Shown: positions 49,389-59,844 of the stretch, one piece after another
How the letters are laid out: the number at the start of each line of letters is the position of its first letter
How positions within the stretch are numbered: position 1 is the stretch's first letter
Assembly: GCF_000478825.2 (NCBI RefSeq)
Contig: NZ_CP007542.1
Coordinates: 2,852,001-2,916,000 of the forward strand
Source: Synechocystis sp. PCC 6714
Lineage (GTDB): Bacteria; Cyanobacteriota; Cyanobacteriia; Cyanobacteriales; Microcystaceae
Length of the DNA stretch: 64,000 nt
Reading direction: 5' to 3'
The notes under the pieces: model-generated
The model's database searches: none
Told to the model about the DNA's origin: nothing
Seen by the model: the letters and a program-made list of their open reading frames with translations, nothing else
Position numbers and translations under genes: made by a program

Positions 49389-50171
49389 TTAACTGATCGG
49401 TCCATCGATGCTGCCGGAGAAAAATTGCTTCAATAAAGGATGGTCAGACTTGTAGGCATCCGCTGTCGAACCATCCCACTGAATTTTGCCTTCATAAAGA
49501 AAAATAATTCGGTCCGTGGTTCGCTCAATGGTGCTGAATTGGTGGGTAACAATTAAATAACAACAACAAACGTGATCTTGACTGAGCAGATGACGAATCA
49601 AACTTTCAATGCGAGTGGAAGCCACCGGATCTAGCCCAGCAGTGGGTTCATCGTAAAGCAAAATATTTTTATAGCGCTGATGTTGCTCTGGATTAATGAC
49701 GATCGCCCGGGCTAAGCTGACCCTTTTACGCATACCACCGGATAGTTCCGCTGGAAATCGATCGCCAATGCCTGGTAGGCCCACCAACTCCAAATTGTCT
49801 TCCACAATGGCCCTAATTTCCCGGGGGCGCAGACCTGAGTCTCGATAGAGGGTAAAACCGATGTTTTCTGCCACAGTCAAGGAATCGAATAGGGCGGATT
49901 GTTGGAAGACCAAACCAACGCCTAACGCCTTTTCTCCTTCTTCAATGGAGCGTTGACGACGGTGGCCATGGACAATTACTTCGCCACTGTTGGGGGTAAG
50001 CAACCCGGAAACAATACGCAGAATGGTTGACTTACCTGTTCCCGAAGGGCCAATCACTCCCACTGCTTCCCCAGGGTAAATTTTTAGATCCACGTTATCG
50101 AGGATGACCTTACTGCCAAAGCGTTGGCTCACGCCACGGAATTCGATAATGGGCTGGATCGAGTCACTCAT
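49389..50171 (-). CDS. ABC transporter ATPase, MlaF/TGD3-type lipid transport
   Basis: A 260-residue ATP-binding subunit of the MCE/Mla class. It has Walker A GVIGPSGTGKSTILR (about 38), Q-loop VFQQSALFDSLTVAENIGF typical of MlaF, signature LSGGMRKRVSLARA and Walker B ILLYDEPTAGLDP. The partner permease and MCE substrate-binding protein are not nearby, which is normal in cyanobacteria, where the parts are scattered. By analogy with chloroplast TGD3 it should energise movement of phospholipid-like lipids between outer and plasma membranes. The symbol is not assigned because the partner is not seen. Confidence 0.88.
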   Translation of the reverse strand: MSDSIQPIIEFRGVSQRFGSKVILDNVDLKIYPGEAVGVIGPSGTGKSTILRIVSGLLTPNSGEVIVHGHRRQRSIEEGEKALGVGLVFQQSALFDSLTVAENIGFTLYRDSGLRPREIRAIVEDNLELVGLPGIGDRFPAELSGGMRKRVSLARAIVINPEQHQRYKNILLYDEPTAGLDPVASTRIESLIRHLLSQDHVCCCYLIVTHQFSTIERTTDRIIFLYEGKIQWDGSTADAYKSDHPLLKQFFSGSIDGPIS

Positions 50172-50429
50172 TGGTTATATTGAGAGAAGCAGAAGCAACG
50201 AAATGGCAATTAATTGGTATGTAGGTGCAAGTCGGGTCCATGGCTGGAAAACACAAACCTGGGGAAATTATTCTTCCGTTCAATGATACCAATTACCGCT
50301 GGTCTTCACTGATATCGGTGTCCTGGGAGCCCATGGTCATAAGCTTCACGGTAAAAACTAGACACTGTCTGTCATCCCCATCACTTTAGCTTAGTTTTCA
50401 AGTTGGCCCTCAAACACGATATTAAGACC

Positions 50430-50942
50430 ATGTCTACCCCGATGTCGGAATGGCACCAATTCCTCACCTATTTTCCCCTCGATAAAGCCAATTGGAACTT
50501 CAAGGCTTCCCAAAATCTTACCTCCCCTCTAATTCTGTATTATTCCGGTATTTTAACTGCTACCCCAAGTCTGAGACATTTACTGCTAGTTTCCCAGCTC
50601 AAGGGCACGGATACGTTGAGTTTGGGCAATCAATCCATGCCCAGGCCGAAAATGTTTGACCATCGGGCCAGCCACGATCTCACTATGCTCTATGCCCACG
50701 GTTCGACTCCCCAGCGGCGGGATCTACTCTTCCATTTTCAGATCAGTGGTTCCGATATCACTGCCAAACAATTGGCTTATTTTTTGATTGAGGCCTCCGG
50801 TAAAGCCGAAACTAGCGACCAAATTTATCTCGGCGATCGCCGCCATCGAAATTTCTGGGCCGACCTGGCCCGCACTAAATTGAGCCAACTAAATGTGGAT
50901 TGCCAAATTTGGGAAGACAATCAATCTCTACAAAATAGTTGA
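50430..50942 (+). CDS. Hypothetical protein
   Basis: A 170-residue soluble protein starting at ATG 50430 (MSTPMSEWHQFL). No membrane segment or signal peptide. The sequence (ILYYSGILTATPSLRHLLLV, HFQISGSDITAKQLAYFLIE, RNFWADLARTKLSQLNVDC) has alternating hydrophobic strands and helices but no motif I can name. It precedes the Apa2-like gene by 219 bases on the same strand and is divergent from the ABC ATPase. Base composition and codon use look like the neighbours. Confidence 0.7.
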   Translation: MSTPMSEWHQFLTYFPLDKANWNFKASQNLTSPLILYYSGILTATPSLRHLLLVSQLKGTDTLSLGNQSMPRPKMFDHRASHDLTMLYAHGSTPQRRDLLFHFQISGSDITAKQLAYFLIEASGKAETSDQIYLGDRRHRNFWADLARTKLSQLNVDCQIWEDNQSLQNS

Positions 50943-51161
50943 TTACCTGATCAATAATGGTTTGTATTCTGGGCCCCTAGGTTTAAGATTATAACCCGAT
51001 AGCCTTGAAAGATATGGAGTCAGGTTTCTTGGTAGGATCAAAGGGCGACTTTGGTAACATTACGCCATTAATAACCTCGACTTTTATCAGAACAAAAGGT
51101 TTTAAATTGTAATTATTGTTGCTCCCTCGGAAGAATGTAACTACTTACCTTCCCCACTGCC

Positions 51162-52016
51162 ATGGCTGAATCCTATCTTTTACCTGGTCAATTGTGGCCC
51201 CGTTTACTGGCCCAGAGTGACTATGCACTCAAAACCGGCGCCCTTCAACCAATCACGACAGCGGTAACCACTTTGGCCGTGGGGGAAATAGATTTCGTGG
51301 TGCGAATTTTGACCCAAATCCATCGTAAAAAAATCACCACGGAACATCAACATCGCCAAAAGATCAACCCTTTTTTACCCTATGATCCAGATCTATTTGT
51401 GGGACATTTTTCCGATACCCATTTGGGCTTGCTAAATAAATTTAAGGTGGTGGATCAGCATTTATTAATTGTTACCCGCCAGTTTGAGGATCAACAACGC
51501 CCGTTAACTCCGGAAGATTTGGGAGCAGCGGTGACAGTATTACAAGAAAAGGAAGGCTTGGTTTTTTACAACAGTGGTCCCAAAGCGGGGGCTAGCCAGC
51601 CCCACCGTCACCTGCAATGGATCCCCTTTCCTTTGATAGAAAATGGCTACACATTTCCCCTGGCGGATCATTTTATTTCAGCCAAAAATCTGCCCTTCAA
51701 AACGGCGATCGCCCCTTTAACTATGGATATCATCAACAGTGATGACGGAGGTAAAATTTGCCATCAACTTTACAGAGATTTATTGGGGCAATTAAGTTTA
51801 CAAACTACGGCAGAAGAAAAGCCCCATCCCTATAACCTATTAATGACCAGGGAATTTTTAGCTATTATTCCCCGTTGCCAAGAATCCTACCAGGACATTG
51901 AAGTTAATGCCCTGGGTTTTGCCGGTGGTTTGCTGGTGAGAAATCAACAGCAGTTGGAGCTTTTGCAACAATTGGGACCGTGGAAACTACTGCAAAATGT
52001 AGGAATAGCGCAATAG
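51162..52016 (+). CDS. ATP adenylyltransferase (Apa2-like Ap4A phosphorylase)
   Basis: A 284-residue cytoplasmic HIT-superfamily enzyme. The catalytic motif is SQPHRHLQWIPFP (about residue 148): His-Arg-His with Gln as in Apa2, in which the first His attacks the alpha phosphate. GPKAGASQPH and the C-terminal LNVTREFLAIIPR-like LLMTREFLAIIPR complete the family pattern. It should phosphorolyse diadenosine tetraphosphate to ADP and ATP, or run the reverse reaction with ADP-sulfate substrates. Alone on its strand; hemE converges on it. Confidence 0.9.
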   Translation: MAESYLLPGQLWPRLLAQSDYALKTGALQPITTAVTTLAVGEIDFVVRILTQIHRKKITTEHQHRQKINPFLPYDPDLFVGHFSDTHLGLLNKFKVVDQHLLIVTRQFEDQQRPLTPEDLGAAVTVLQEKEGLVFYNSGPKAGASQPHRHLQWIPFPLIENGYTFPLADHFISAKNLPFKTAIAPLTMDIINSDDGGKICHQLYRDLLGQLSLQTTAEEKPHPYNLLMTREFLAIIPRCQESYQDIEVNALGFAGGLLVRNQQQLELLQQLGPWKLLQNVGIAQ

Positions 52017-52068
52017 TTCCCTTTGGTTTTTCTGCCACCGTCCTGTAAACATCAAAAGTTAACTGGAA

Positions 52069-53121
52069 TTACAGCAATTGGTCCACCTGCTTGGCCGTTT
52101 CAAAAAAGAAGCGCACGTTATCTTCGGGGGTGCCCACCAAAACACCGTGGCCGAGGTTGAAAATGTGGCCGCCTTGGCCGGCTTTACGGACAGTGTCTAA
52201 AATTCGTTCTTTAATGAAGGCTTGGGAACCAAAGAGTACGCCGGGGTCCATATTGCCTTGGACTTTCATCTCTTTACCGAGGCGTTGGCGGGCATCGGCC
52301 ATGTCCACTGTCCAGTCCACACTGACAATGTCTACCCCGGATTTGCCCATGCGCTCCAAAATTCCCGCACTGCCGCTGATATAAAGGATTAACGGTGTGT
52401 CGGGATGGGTTTCTTTGACAAGTTTGACTACTTTTTGTTGATAGGGCAAAGCAAAAGTGTCGTAATCCTGGGGACTTAACTGCCCAGCCCAGGAGTCAAA
52501 TAATTGCACCAGTTGGGCACCACAGTCGATTTGATAGCGCACATAAACGGCGATCGCCTCGGCAATTTTATCGAGGAAACTGTGGAGAATGGCCGGTTCA
52601 GAAAAGGCCATTTGCTTGATTATTTTGTAATCTTTGGAGCTTTTACCCTCAATGGCATAGGCAGCTAACGTCCAGGGGGCACCAACAAAACCTAGCACAG
52701 TGGATTGGTTGCCCACTTCCTTCCGCAACGTTCCTAAAATAGTTTTGATAAAGGGTAGGCTAGATTCGGGATCCAGGGCATGGAGTTGATCCACCTGGGC
52801 TTGGGTCCGGATGGGGGGATCGATGATGGGGCCTTTGCTTTCGATGATGTCGAAGGGAATGCCAATGCCGGGCAGAGGGGTTAGAATGTCGGAAAACATG
52901 ATTACCCCATCGGGTTGAAACGCCCGCCAGGGTTGCAGGGAAATCTCAATGGCTAGGTCGGGATTTTCGGAACGTTCCCGGAAGCTAGGATGTTTATCCC
53001 GCAGATCTCGATAGACTTTCATATAACGGCCAGCTTGCCGCATCATCCACACTGGGGGACGCTTGACTATTTCACCCCTGGCTACCCGCAGAAGATAGGG
53101 CAGATCATTTGCTTCTGTCAT
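52069..53121 (-). CDS. hemE: Uroporphyrinogen decarboxylase
   Basis: A 350-residue cytoplasmic enzyme that removes four carboxyl groups from uroporphyrinogen III to give coproporphyrinogen III, on the path to heme and chlorophyll. Signature [13 protein letters not shown] at about residue 22 with the substrate-binding Arg, the [15 protein letters not shown] region at about 75 with the catalytic Asp, and [19 protein letters not shown] near the C-terminus. Start at ATG 53121 ([10 protein letters not shown]) with GGGAG upstream; a TTG four codons earlier is less likely. Directly follows the protease gene on the same strand direction? No: the protease gene lies upstream on the minus strand, 115 bases away, as for slr0535-slr0536. 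Confidence 0.97.
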   Translation of the reverse strand: MTEANDLPYLLRVARGEIVKRPPVWMMRQAGRYMKVYRDLRDKHPSFRERSENPDLAIEISLQPWRAFQPDGVIMFSDILTPLPGIGIPFDIIESKGPIIDPPIRTQAQVDQLHALDPESSLPFIKTILGTLRKEVGNQSTVLGFVGAPWTLAAYAIEGKSSKDYKIIKQMAFSEPAILHSFLDKIAEAIAVYVRYQIDCGAQLVQLFDSWAGQLSPQDYDTFALPYQQKVVKLVKETHPDTPLILYISGSAGILERMGKSGVDIVSVDWTVDMADARQRLGKEMKVQGNMDPGVLFGSQAFIKERILDTVRKAGQGGHIFNLGHGVLVGTPEDNVRFFFETAKQVDQLL

Positions 53122-53235
53122 TATTACTCCCAATAAAAGTTCTTTGTAAAATTAAGCCTTTGCTAGCTTATCATTTCGTCCGGTGCCCCCAATCCTTGGC
53201 GATCGGGGGATTCCATAGTTTTTAACTTACTCGAC

Positions 53236-55077
53236 CTAATGCTCTCCCTTTGCCGCTAGGGAGCCCAATCCCAAACAAATTAGAGCATTGACCACCAAAA
53301 AGGCGATCGCCATATTGCCGGTGCCAATGAGCCAGAGGGGAGTGCCTAGGAAAGCGGCGGCTAAGAGGAAGACCGTTACCCCAAAACAAACTCCCAAAGA
53401 CCACTGTTTACCACTGGGATTACCAAGCAGTAAAAGTAGTAAGGCAATGGGAATGAGGGCACTGGCAAAAAATGGGTTTAACAAGCCTGTGCCGGGGAGA
53501 CTGTTGCCCAATTCCGGCAAAGAACTACCCATGGCGCGGAAAGGCCATTGGGGCAAGTCAAAAATGTACAAACCCTGTAGAAAAAATAAGCCGGAGCTAC
53601 CGAAGATTAATCCCCAGTTGAAGGGCCAGGTAAATTGGAGTGGTAAATAAATCCGCAACAGCAACACCAACAAGTATGAGCCCAACACCATGGCCAATTT
53701 GGGCAGAAAGGTCACAGCTCCCCCGTCAAACCAAAAAATGGGATTGAGGTAGCCGTTATCCCGCAACCAGCGCATGAAGTCCCGGAAGGAAACCTGGCCC
53801 TGGTGGGCTTGCTTGACCGCTTCCCCAGCGTTGAGATGGCCCGCACCGTAATAGTTCAAACTATCGTTGGGCACAGAGCGGGCGGAGGCTTTGAGGATTT
53901 TCAGGACAGCTTCTGGCTCCGACACTTCGGCCACCGTTAACTTGTCAGAGGCTCCGGAGGACAAACCCACCTTAGCCTGCTGTAGTTGCACTGATTGGAT
54001 CAACGCCGCCGTACCGGCCACATGGGGAGCCGCCATACTTGTGCCCTGGAAACCCATCAGCACTGGCTCCCTGGTATCGGGGTCAATGGTTTCTTGGAGA
54101 ATTTTGCCGTCCTTGCCATCACTACTGCCCCCGGGAGCGGCAATGTCTACCCCTGCACCGTAATTGGAATAGTCGGCTTTATTGCCTGTGGCATCGGTGG
54201 CCGCAACGCTGATCACCTTCGGGTACCGACCGGGGTAAGCCGCTGCATTTTGTCCTTCATTACCCGCCGCCGCAATGATTACCACCCCTTTGCTGTAGGC
54301 GTAGTCAATGGCGTCGGCCAAGGTTTTACTTTCACCACCGCCCCCTAAGCTCATATTAATGACACTGGCCCCGTTATCCGCCGCATAGATAATCGCTTCG
54401 GCAATGTCCGCCACGGTGCCGCCGCCGTTGTCCCCCAACACTTTCAGGGGCATAATTTTAGCTTTGGGGGCCACCCCGGCCACCCCGTATTCATTGTTGG
54501 TTGCCTGGGCGATGGTTCCCGCCACATGGGTGCCATGGCCGTTGTAGTCAGTGGTGTCGCGGTTATCGTCCACAAAGTTATAGCCACTCACAAATTCCGT
54601 CTGTCGCAAATCTGGAACCCTGGTTACCCCGGTATCAATCACCGCCACTGTCACCCCTTCTCCCTTACTACCATCCCAGGCCGATTCCATGGCGATCGCC
54701 CGTAGATTCCACTGCTTACTGTATTCGGGATCATTGGGAATTTCCAGGGTCTGGTAAACATAATTGGGCTCGACGTAATCCACCTCCTTCATCAAAGGCG
54801 ATCGCCGGAGACGTTTTAAATCCTCCCCGTCACCTTTAACGGTGTAAACATAATTTTTAATTGAAAAAATACTGTTAAAATCCACCGTCTTTTCCAACTT
54901 CTCGTCGATGGCCTGGATATCCGCCGTTAGGGTTTGGGTGGGAATATCATTTCTGAAATTAATGATCAAACTGTCGTAATTGCCGCGGTGGGCCAAACCG
55001 TGGTGTTGGAGGTAGAGGTTGAGGGCAAACCACAGCCCAGCTAAAAACAGAATAGTGAGGAAAAAACGTTTGATCAT
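53236..55077 (-). CDS. Membrane-anchored subtilisin-like serine protease
   Basis: A 613-residue protease of the S8 family. An N-terminal hydrophobic segment (about 5-20) may serve as signal anchor. The catalytic triad is complete: Asp in VAVIDTGVT (about 143), His in NGHGTHVAGT (about 183), Ser in GTSMAAPHVAG (about 348); oxyanion Asn is in IAAAGNEG. A propeptide-like part lies between about 25 and 120. After residue 425 come several membrane segments (for example LAMVLGSYLLVLLLRIYLPL, ALIPIALLLLLLGN, AIAFLVVNALICLGLGSLA), so the catalytic domain is anchored at both ends. It precedes hemE. Substrates unknown. Confidence 0.93.
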   Translation of the reverse strand: MIKRFFLTILFLAGLWFALNLYLQHHGLAHRGNYDSLIINFRNDIPTQTLTADIQAIDEKLEKTVDFNSIFSIKNYVYTVKGDGEDLKRLRRSPLMKEVDYVEPNYVYQTLEIPNDPEYSKQWNLRAIAMESAWDGSKGEGVTVAVIDTGVTRVPDLRQTEFVSGYNFVDDNRDTTDYNGHGTHVAGTIAQATNNEYGVAGVAPKAKIMPLKVLGDNGGGTVADIAEAIIYAADNGASVINMSLGGGGESKTLADAIDYAYSKGVVIIAAAGNEGQNAAAYPGRYPKVISVAATDATGNKADYSNYGAGVDIAAPGGSSDGKDGKILQETIDPDTREPVLMGFQGTSMAAPHVAGTAALIQSVQLQQAKVGLSSGASDKLTVAEVSEPEAVLKILKASARSVPNDSLNYYGAGHLNAGEAVKQAHQGQVSFRDFMRWLRDNGYLNPIFWFDGGAVTFLPKLAMVLGSYLLVLLLRIYLPLQFTWPFNWGLIFGSSGLFFLQGLYIFDLPQWPFRAMGSSLPELGNSLPGTGLLNPFFASALIPIALLLLLLGNPSGKQWSLGVCFGVTVFLLAAAFLGTPLWLIGTGNMAIAFLVVNALICLGLGSLAAKGEH

Positions 55078-55268
55078 AATAAATGTGGGGAACGGGACCC
55101 ATTTTTCCGGGCGGAAATCGGCAAATCACACCTTAACAGATGGACAAAACCTTGCCCGAGTGCCTGACTACTTGCAATTCTAATGGACGAGGGATGGGGA
55201 CTGCCCACCCCCGGGGAAGTTTCGGATGTTTTACCCCAAATTTAGTTCAACTGAGGAGTGAATGCACT

Positions 55269-55361
55269 ATGTCTGCCTGGGAGCGAGGATTGGGTCAAGG
55301 CTTCGGCGGATTTGCGAAAATGCTTTCAGTGGATGCCAGTGATGTTGATAATTTTAGTTGA
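55269..55361 (+). CDS. Candidate small protein (30 residues)
   Basis: ATG 55269 opens a 30-residue frame, MSAWERGLGQGFGGFAKMLS, ending in VDASDVDNFS. A GAGGAG-like sequence (CTGAGGAGTGA) sits 10-16 bases upstream. The Gly/aromatic pattern WxxGLGQGFGGFAK resembles small membrane-interacting peptides, but I know no homologue. The open frame continues upstream to 55140 without looking protein-like. Chance cannot be excluded. Confidence 0.3.
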   Translation: MSAWERGLGQGFGGFAKMLSVDASDVDNFS

Positions 55362-55404
55362 ATCCATTATTGGCAGTGCAAAACAGACAAATTTAGCCAT
55401 TTTT

Positions 55405-55713
55405 TCACTTTTCTTCGGACTTTTGGGCTAGACCCTGGAGAAAGCCAAAAACCACCAGCAGGTTGGACAGGGATAAAAATACCTCTGCACTACCATGAAG
55501 CCAGTCCACATCTGCCAACTGAGCTTGGTAATGGCTTTCGGCATAAAGTCCAGCGGGGATAGTTACTAAAACAAAGACCAGTAAAACGTAAAACCCCACC
55601 ATTACTAGCTTCGGTGTTTGCGGCGATCGCCGTAGAAACCAAAGGAAGCCGAGATAGGGAAAAAGGGAAACGGCAAAAAGATTTTCCTTGGCAAAAATTT
55701 GGTTAAGTTCCAT
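55405..55713 (-). CDS. DUF3593 membrane protein
   Basis: A 102-residue protein with three hydrophobic helices, starting at ATG 55713 (MELNQIFAKENLFAVSLFPY). The sequence YLGFLWFLRRSPQTPKLVMVGFYVLLVFVLVTIP with downstream LYAESHYQAQLADVDWLHGSAE is the DUF3593 pattern as I remember it in cyanobacteria and chloroplasts. Its start overlaps the DUF2499 stop (TGATG), so the pair is translationally coupled and its products probably act together. Function unknown. Confidence 0.85.
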   Translation of the reverse strand: MELNQIFAKENLFAVSLFPYLGFLWFLRRSPQTPKLVMVGFYVLLVFVLVTIPAGLYAESHYQAQLADVDWLHGSAEVFLSLSNLLVVFGFLQGLAQKSEEK

Positions 55714-56027
55714 CAGGACTTGGGGGCAGAGGGCAGGGCTGATTGACGATAAATCCACCAGGCCGCTAGACAAAGGGTGATGTTGCCAAGCACCGTAGTC
55801 AACGCCTGGATAGTTACTAGCCAATTTAACTGACTCGCATTATCAAAAAAATGCCAAGTGCAGGCACACATGGCACTCACCAGGGCCGGCACCATTGCCC
55901 AGGACAAAATCCGCCAGTGGCCATAACCCTCCCTAGTGGCATAGCGACTCACCAAGGCGATCGCCACCATCCATTCAATAACACTGGAAACATGGACCAT
56001 CCACGTGGGAATTGAAAGAGCATTCAT
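55713..56027 (-). CDS. DUF2499 membrane protein
   Basis: A 104-residue membrane protein starting at ATG 56027 (MNALSIPTWMVHVSSVIEW). Three hydrophobic helices with conserved WMVHVSSVIEWMVAI, WAMVPALVSAMCACTWHFFDN and LTTVLGNITLCLAAWWIYR match DUF2499. The family is shared with plant plastids. It is the upstream member of a coupled two-gene unit with DUF3593. Confidence 0.87.
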   Translation of the reverse strand: MNALSIPTWMVHVSSVIEWMVAIALVSRYATREGYGHWRILSWAMVPALVSAMCACTWHFFDNASQLNWLVTIQALTTVLGNITLCLAAWWIYRQSALPSAPKS

Positions 56028-56254
56028 CGGGCACAACCCTGGATAACTTAGTTTTAGCCAACGGCCATTGAAGCAAACGGGAGCAGAAATTACCACCGAC
56101 TAATGTTGAAACTGAGTTTGAGGCCTTCCATTGCAAATCTCTTTTGGTCTACACCCAGAAAAAAGAGGATCGGTCAAAACCCAATCCCCCAGAGGTAGTT
56201 GATAAATTTTTCGAGAGCTTGATGAAGAAAATCTATCGGCTTAGGGAGAAGTTA

Positions 56255-57835
<1,581 letters not shown>

Positions 57836-57924
57836 TTATTGAGCCAGCTCTGGAATAGTGCTCTGCTATAAATTTGGTCGAACAATAGAGGAAAGTAGAC
57901 TTTTTCGGACATCAAACCATTAGA

Positions 57925-57939
57925 GTATTCAATTTTTAC
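57925..57939 (-). promoter_or_regulatory. Possible NtcA box upstream of amt1 (GTA-N9-TAC)
   Basis: On the minus strand GTAAAAATTGAATAC lies about 150 bases before the amt1 start. It is a near-match to NtcA's GTA-N8-TAC, but with nine bases between the halves. TACTTT about 27 bases downstream could serve as a -10. Spacing deviation makes this weak. Confidence 0.3.
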
Positions 57940-58054
57940 ATGATTGTTTTCTGTATGTTTTACTACTTTTCAAATGGAAAATTCGTTGTAAACCGTCCGG
58001 GTTGGGCGGTCACTCCCAGTTCCTAAACAGCACCAACCATGCTTTTGTACCAAT

Positions 58055-58747
58055 TTAATTGGGGCTATTTTGTAACTGCTCGACCAGGGTGTGAATTCGA
58101 TGGCCAATTTCTGGCCAGGCTTGGGCTTGCACTAGGTGGCGGGGGAAGAGTTGTCCAGATAAACCGACGGCGATCGCCCCGGCCCGGAGAAAAGCTTGGG
58201 CATTGTCTAGGGTTACCCCTCCGGTGGGAATGAGGGGAATTTGTCCGAGGGGCCCCTGGAGAGCTTTGATGTAGTCCACCCCCCCTAGGGCTTGAATGGG
58301 AAATACTTTGACGGCAGCGGCTCCCCTTTGCCATGCTTGGACAATTTCCGTAGGGGAAAAAGCACCGGGGATAATGGGTAAGGCGTGGGCGACGGCGGTG
58401 GTAATCAGTTCTGAATCGTTGTGGGGAGTGAAACAAAACTGAGCTCCACTGGCCACAGCTTGGAGTAAATCCCTCCGACTAAGCACTGTACCAGTGCCAA
58501 TGGCACAATGGGGAAATTGATGACGTAGTTGTTCAATGGTTTTTTCCGGTTGGTCGCTATTCCAGGTAATTTCCACCAATCCCATGCCCGCCTCAATGGC
58601 CACCCGGGCCAGTTGCACACTTAGATCTAGACAATCGGTGCGGATAACAGCGATCGCCCGATGTTTGTGCAAAATCTCTAACCATGGCGATCGAAGGGCG
58701 GATATGGCTGACCCCTGCTTTGGACCAAAATCATCAATGATGGACAA
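58055..58747 (-). CDS. eda: KDPG/KHG aldolase
   Basis: A 230-residue cytoplasmic class I aldolase that splits 2-keto-3-deoxy-6-phosphogluconate to pyruvate and glyceraldehyde-3-phosphate in the Entner-Doudoroff pathway. Motifs: IAVIRTDCLDLS (about 33), LVEITWNSDQPEKT with the catalytic Glu (about 57), GTGTVLSRRDL (about 88), and AAVKVFPIQALGG with the Schiff-base Lys (about 150). The frame begins with TTG (MSIIDDF) preceded by GGAAG; no ATG lies between it and the conserved core. Next to amt1, as for sll0107-sll0108 from memory. Divergent from the hypothetical gene with only 47 bases between. Confidence 0.92.
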   Translation of the reverse strand: MSIIDDFGPKQGSAISALRSPWLEILHKHRAIAVIRTDCLDLSVQLARVAIEAGMGLVEITWNSDQPEKTIEQLRHQFPHCAIGTGTVLSRRDLLQAVASGAQFCFTPHNDSELITTAVAHALPIIPGAFSPTEIVQAWQRGAAAVKVFPIQALGGVDYIKALQGPLGQIPLIPTGGVTLDNAQAFLRAGAIAVGLSGQLFPRHLVQAQAWPEIGHRIHTLVEQLQNSPN

Positions 58748-58794
58748 ATTCCAAACTTCCTACATTCAACACTGTTTCAGATTACCGCTCCACC

Positions 58795-59799
58795 ATGGCC
58801 CTTTCTCCCTTTTCCCGCTTCCAAGCTTGCCTATTCCTGGCCTTGGGGGGAAAAGACCAGGATCAAGCCCAGCAAAATCAAGCTAATTTCCCCCGATGGG
58901 GCCAACCCTGGCAGCAGATACTATCCCAGCCTTACCAGACTCCTTTGCCGGAAATGTTCTGGCAGAATGCCTTGCTTCAACTTCCGGCCATGGCCTTTCC
59001 CGAGCTGGTTAACTGGTTGATTTTGCTCGCCCTGTACCACCATGAAAATCCCTTGGGTTTTAGGCAGGATTTGGGCCGTTGGCTCCATCTTTGTCAGAGT
59101 CGTTTTCCCGAATACCATGGTGGAGATAAAGCCCAGGAAATACTGCTGTTGTGGCAAAGGCTACTAACCCTAATCCTGGCAGAGAGATTGGCCATTCACC
59201 ATTTACCCTCCCTACTAAAAGAGCCGGAGCGATGGTGGTCCGTTGCCCCTGCTCCCAGCTTTTCCCCGGATTTACTCAATGGCCTAACGGCGATCGCCAG
59301 AGGTCTGGAAAATAATACTCCCCCCCAAACCATGGTTCAACCTCTGGATACGTGGGTCAAATCCGTCAGCTATGGTATTTATCTCTGGGCTAAAAGTCCC
59401 GACCAGCCCCGGTTAATTATCCATCAACTACGGATGGCAGAACAATCTCCATCAAGGGCGATCGCCAATCTTGTTCAGAATCAAGCCGAGTATCCCACCC
59501 CTGATCATTGCTTAACCCGGACTTTATCTCCCCTGACCCTCGCCCTAGTGGGAGCCTATAATGGTATAGAGATCAGTCAACAAGCCGTTCAAACCGAACA
59601 TCCCTCTTTAGTGAGTGCCAACCTTTTGTCATTGGGGCAACAGCTTTGGCAAAGATGGTCCGGTCTACTTTGGGTTGGTTCTGCCCAGGGAAACTTGCCC
59701 TTGGCCCTGTCCTCTCCCTTGGGAATGCAGCGTCGATCTAGTTTAAAATTGGTATCTCAACAGGAATATGGACAAATCCTGCCTTCCCACGGCAACTAA
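58795..59799 (+). CDS. Conserved hypothetical protein, ADP-ribosylglycohydrolase-like end
   Basis: A 334-residue soluble, helix-rich protein with no transmembrane segments. The C-terminal half (PLTLALVGAYNGIEISQQAVQ) faintly resembles the conserved ALxGAYNG stretch of ADP-ribosylglycohydrolase-like proteins, but the metal-binding Asp residues of active enzymes are not apparent. It precedes the HD phosphohydrolase gene by 45 bases on the same strand, as slr0103-slr0104 in PCC 6803 from memory, so the two may form an operon. Function unknown. Confidence 0.75.
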   Translation: MALSPFSRFQACLFLALGGKDQDQAQQNQANFPRWGQPWQQILSQPYQTPLPEMFWQNALLQLPAMAFPELVNWLILLALYHHENPLGFRQDLGRWLHLCQSRFPEYHGGDKAQEILLLWQRLLTLILAERLAIHHLPSLLKEPERWWSVAPAPSFSPDLLNGLTAIARGLENNTPPQTMVQPLDTWVKSVSYGIYLWAKSPDQPRLIIHQLRMAEQSPSRAIANLVQNQAEYPTPDHCLTRTLSPLTLALVGAYNGIEISQQAVQTEHPSLVSANLLSLGQQLWQRWSGLLWVGSAQGNLPLALSSPLGMQRRSSLKLVSQQEYGQILPSHGN

Positions 59800-59844
59800 C
59801 TGGATAGCCCAACATTTTCCAGCCATTGTCCATCCATTGGTACC

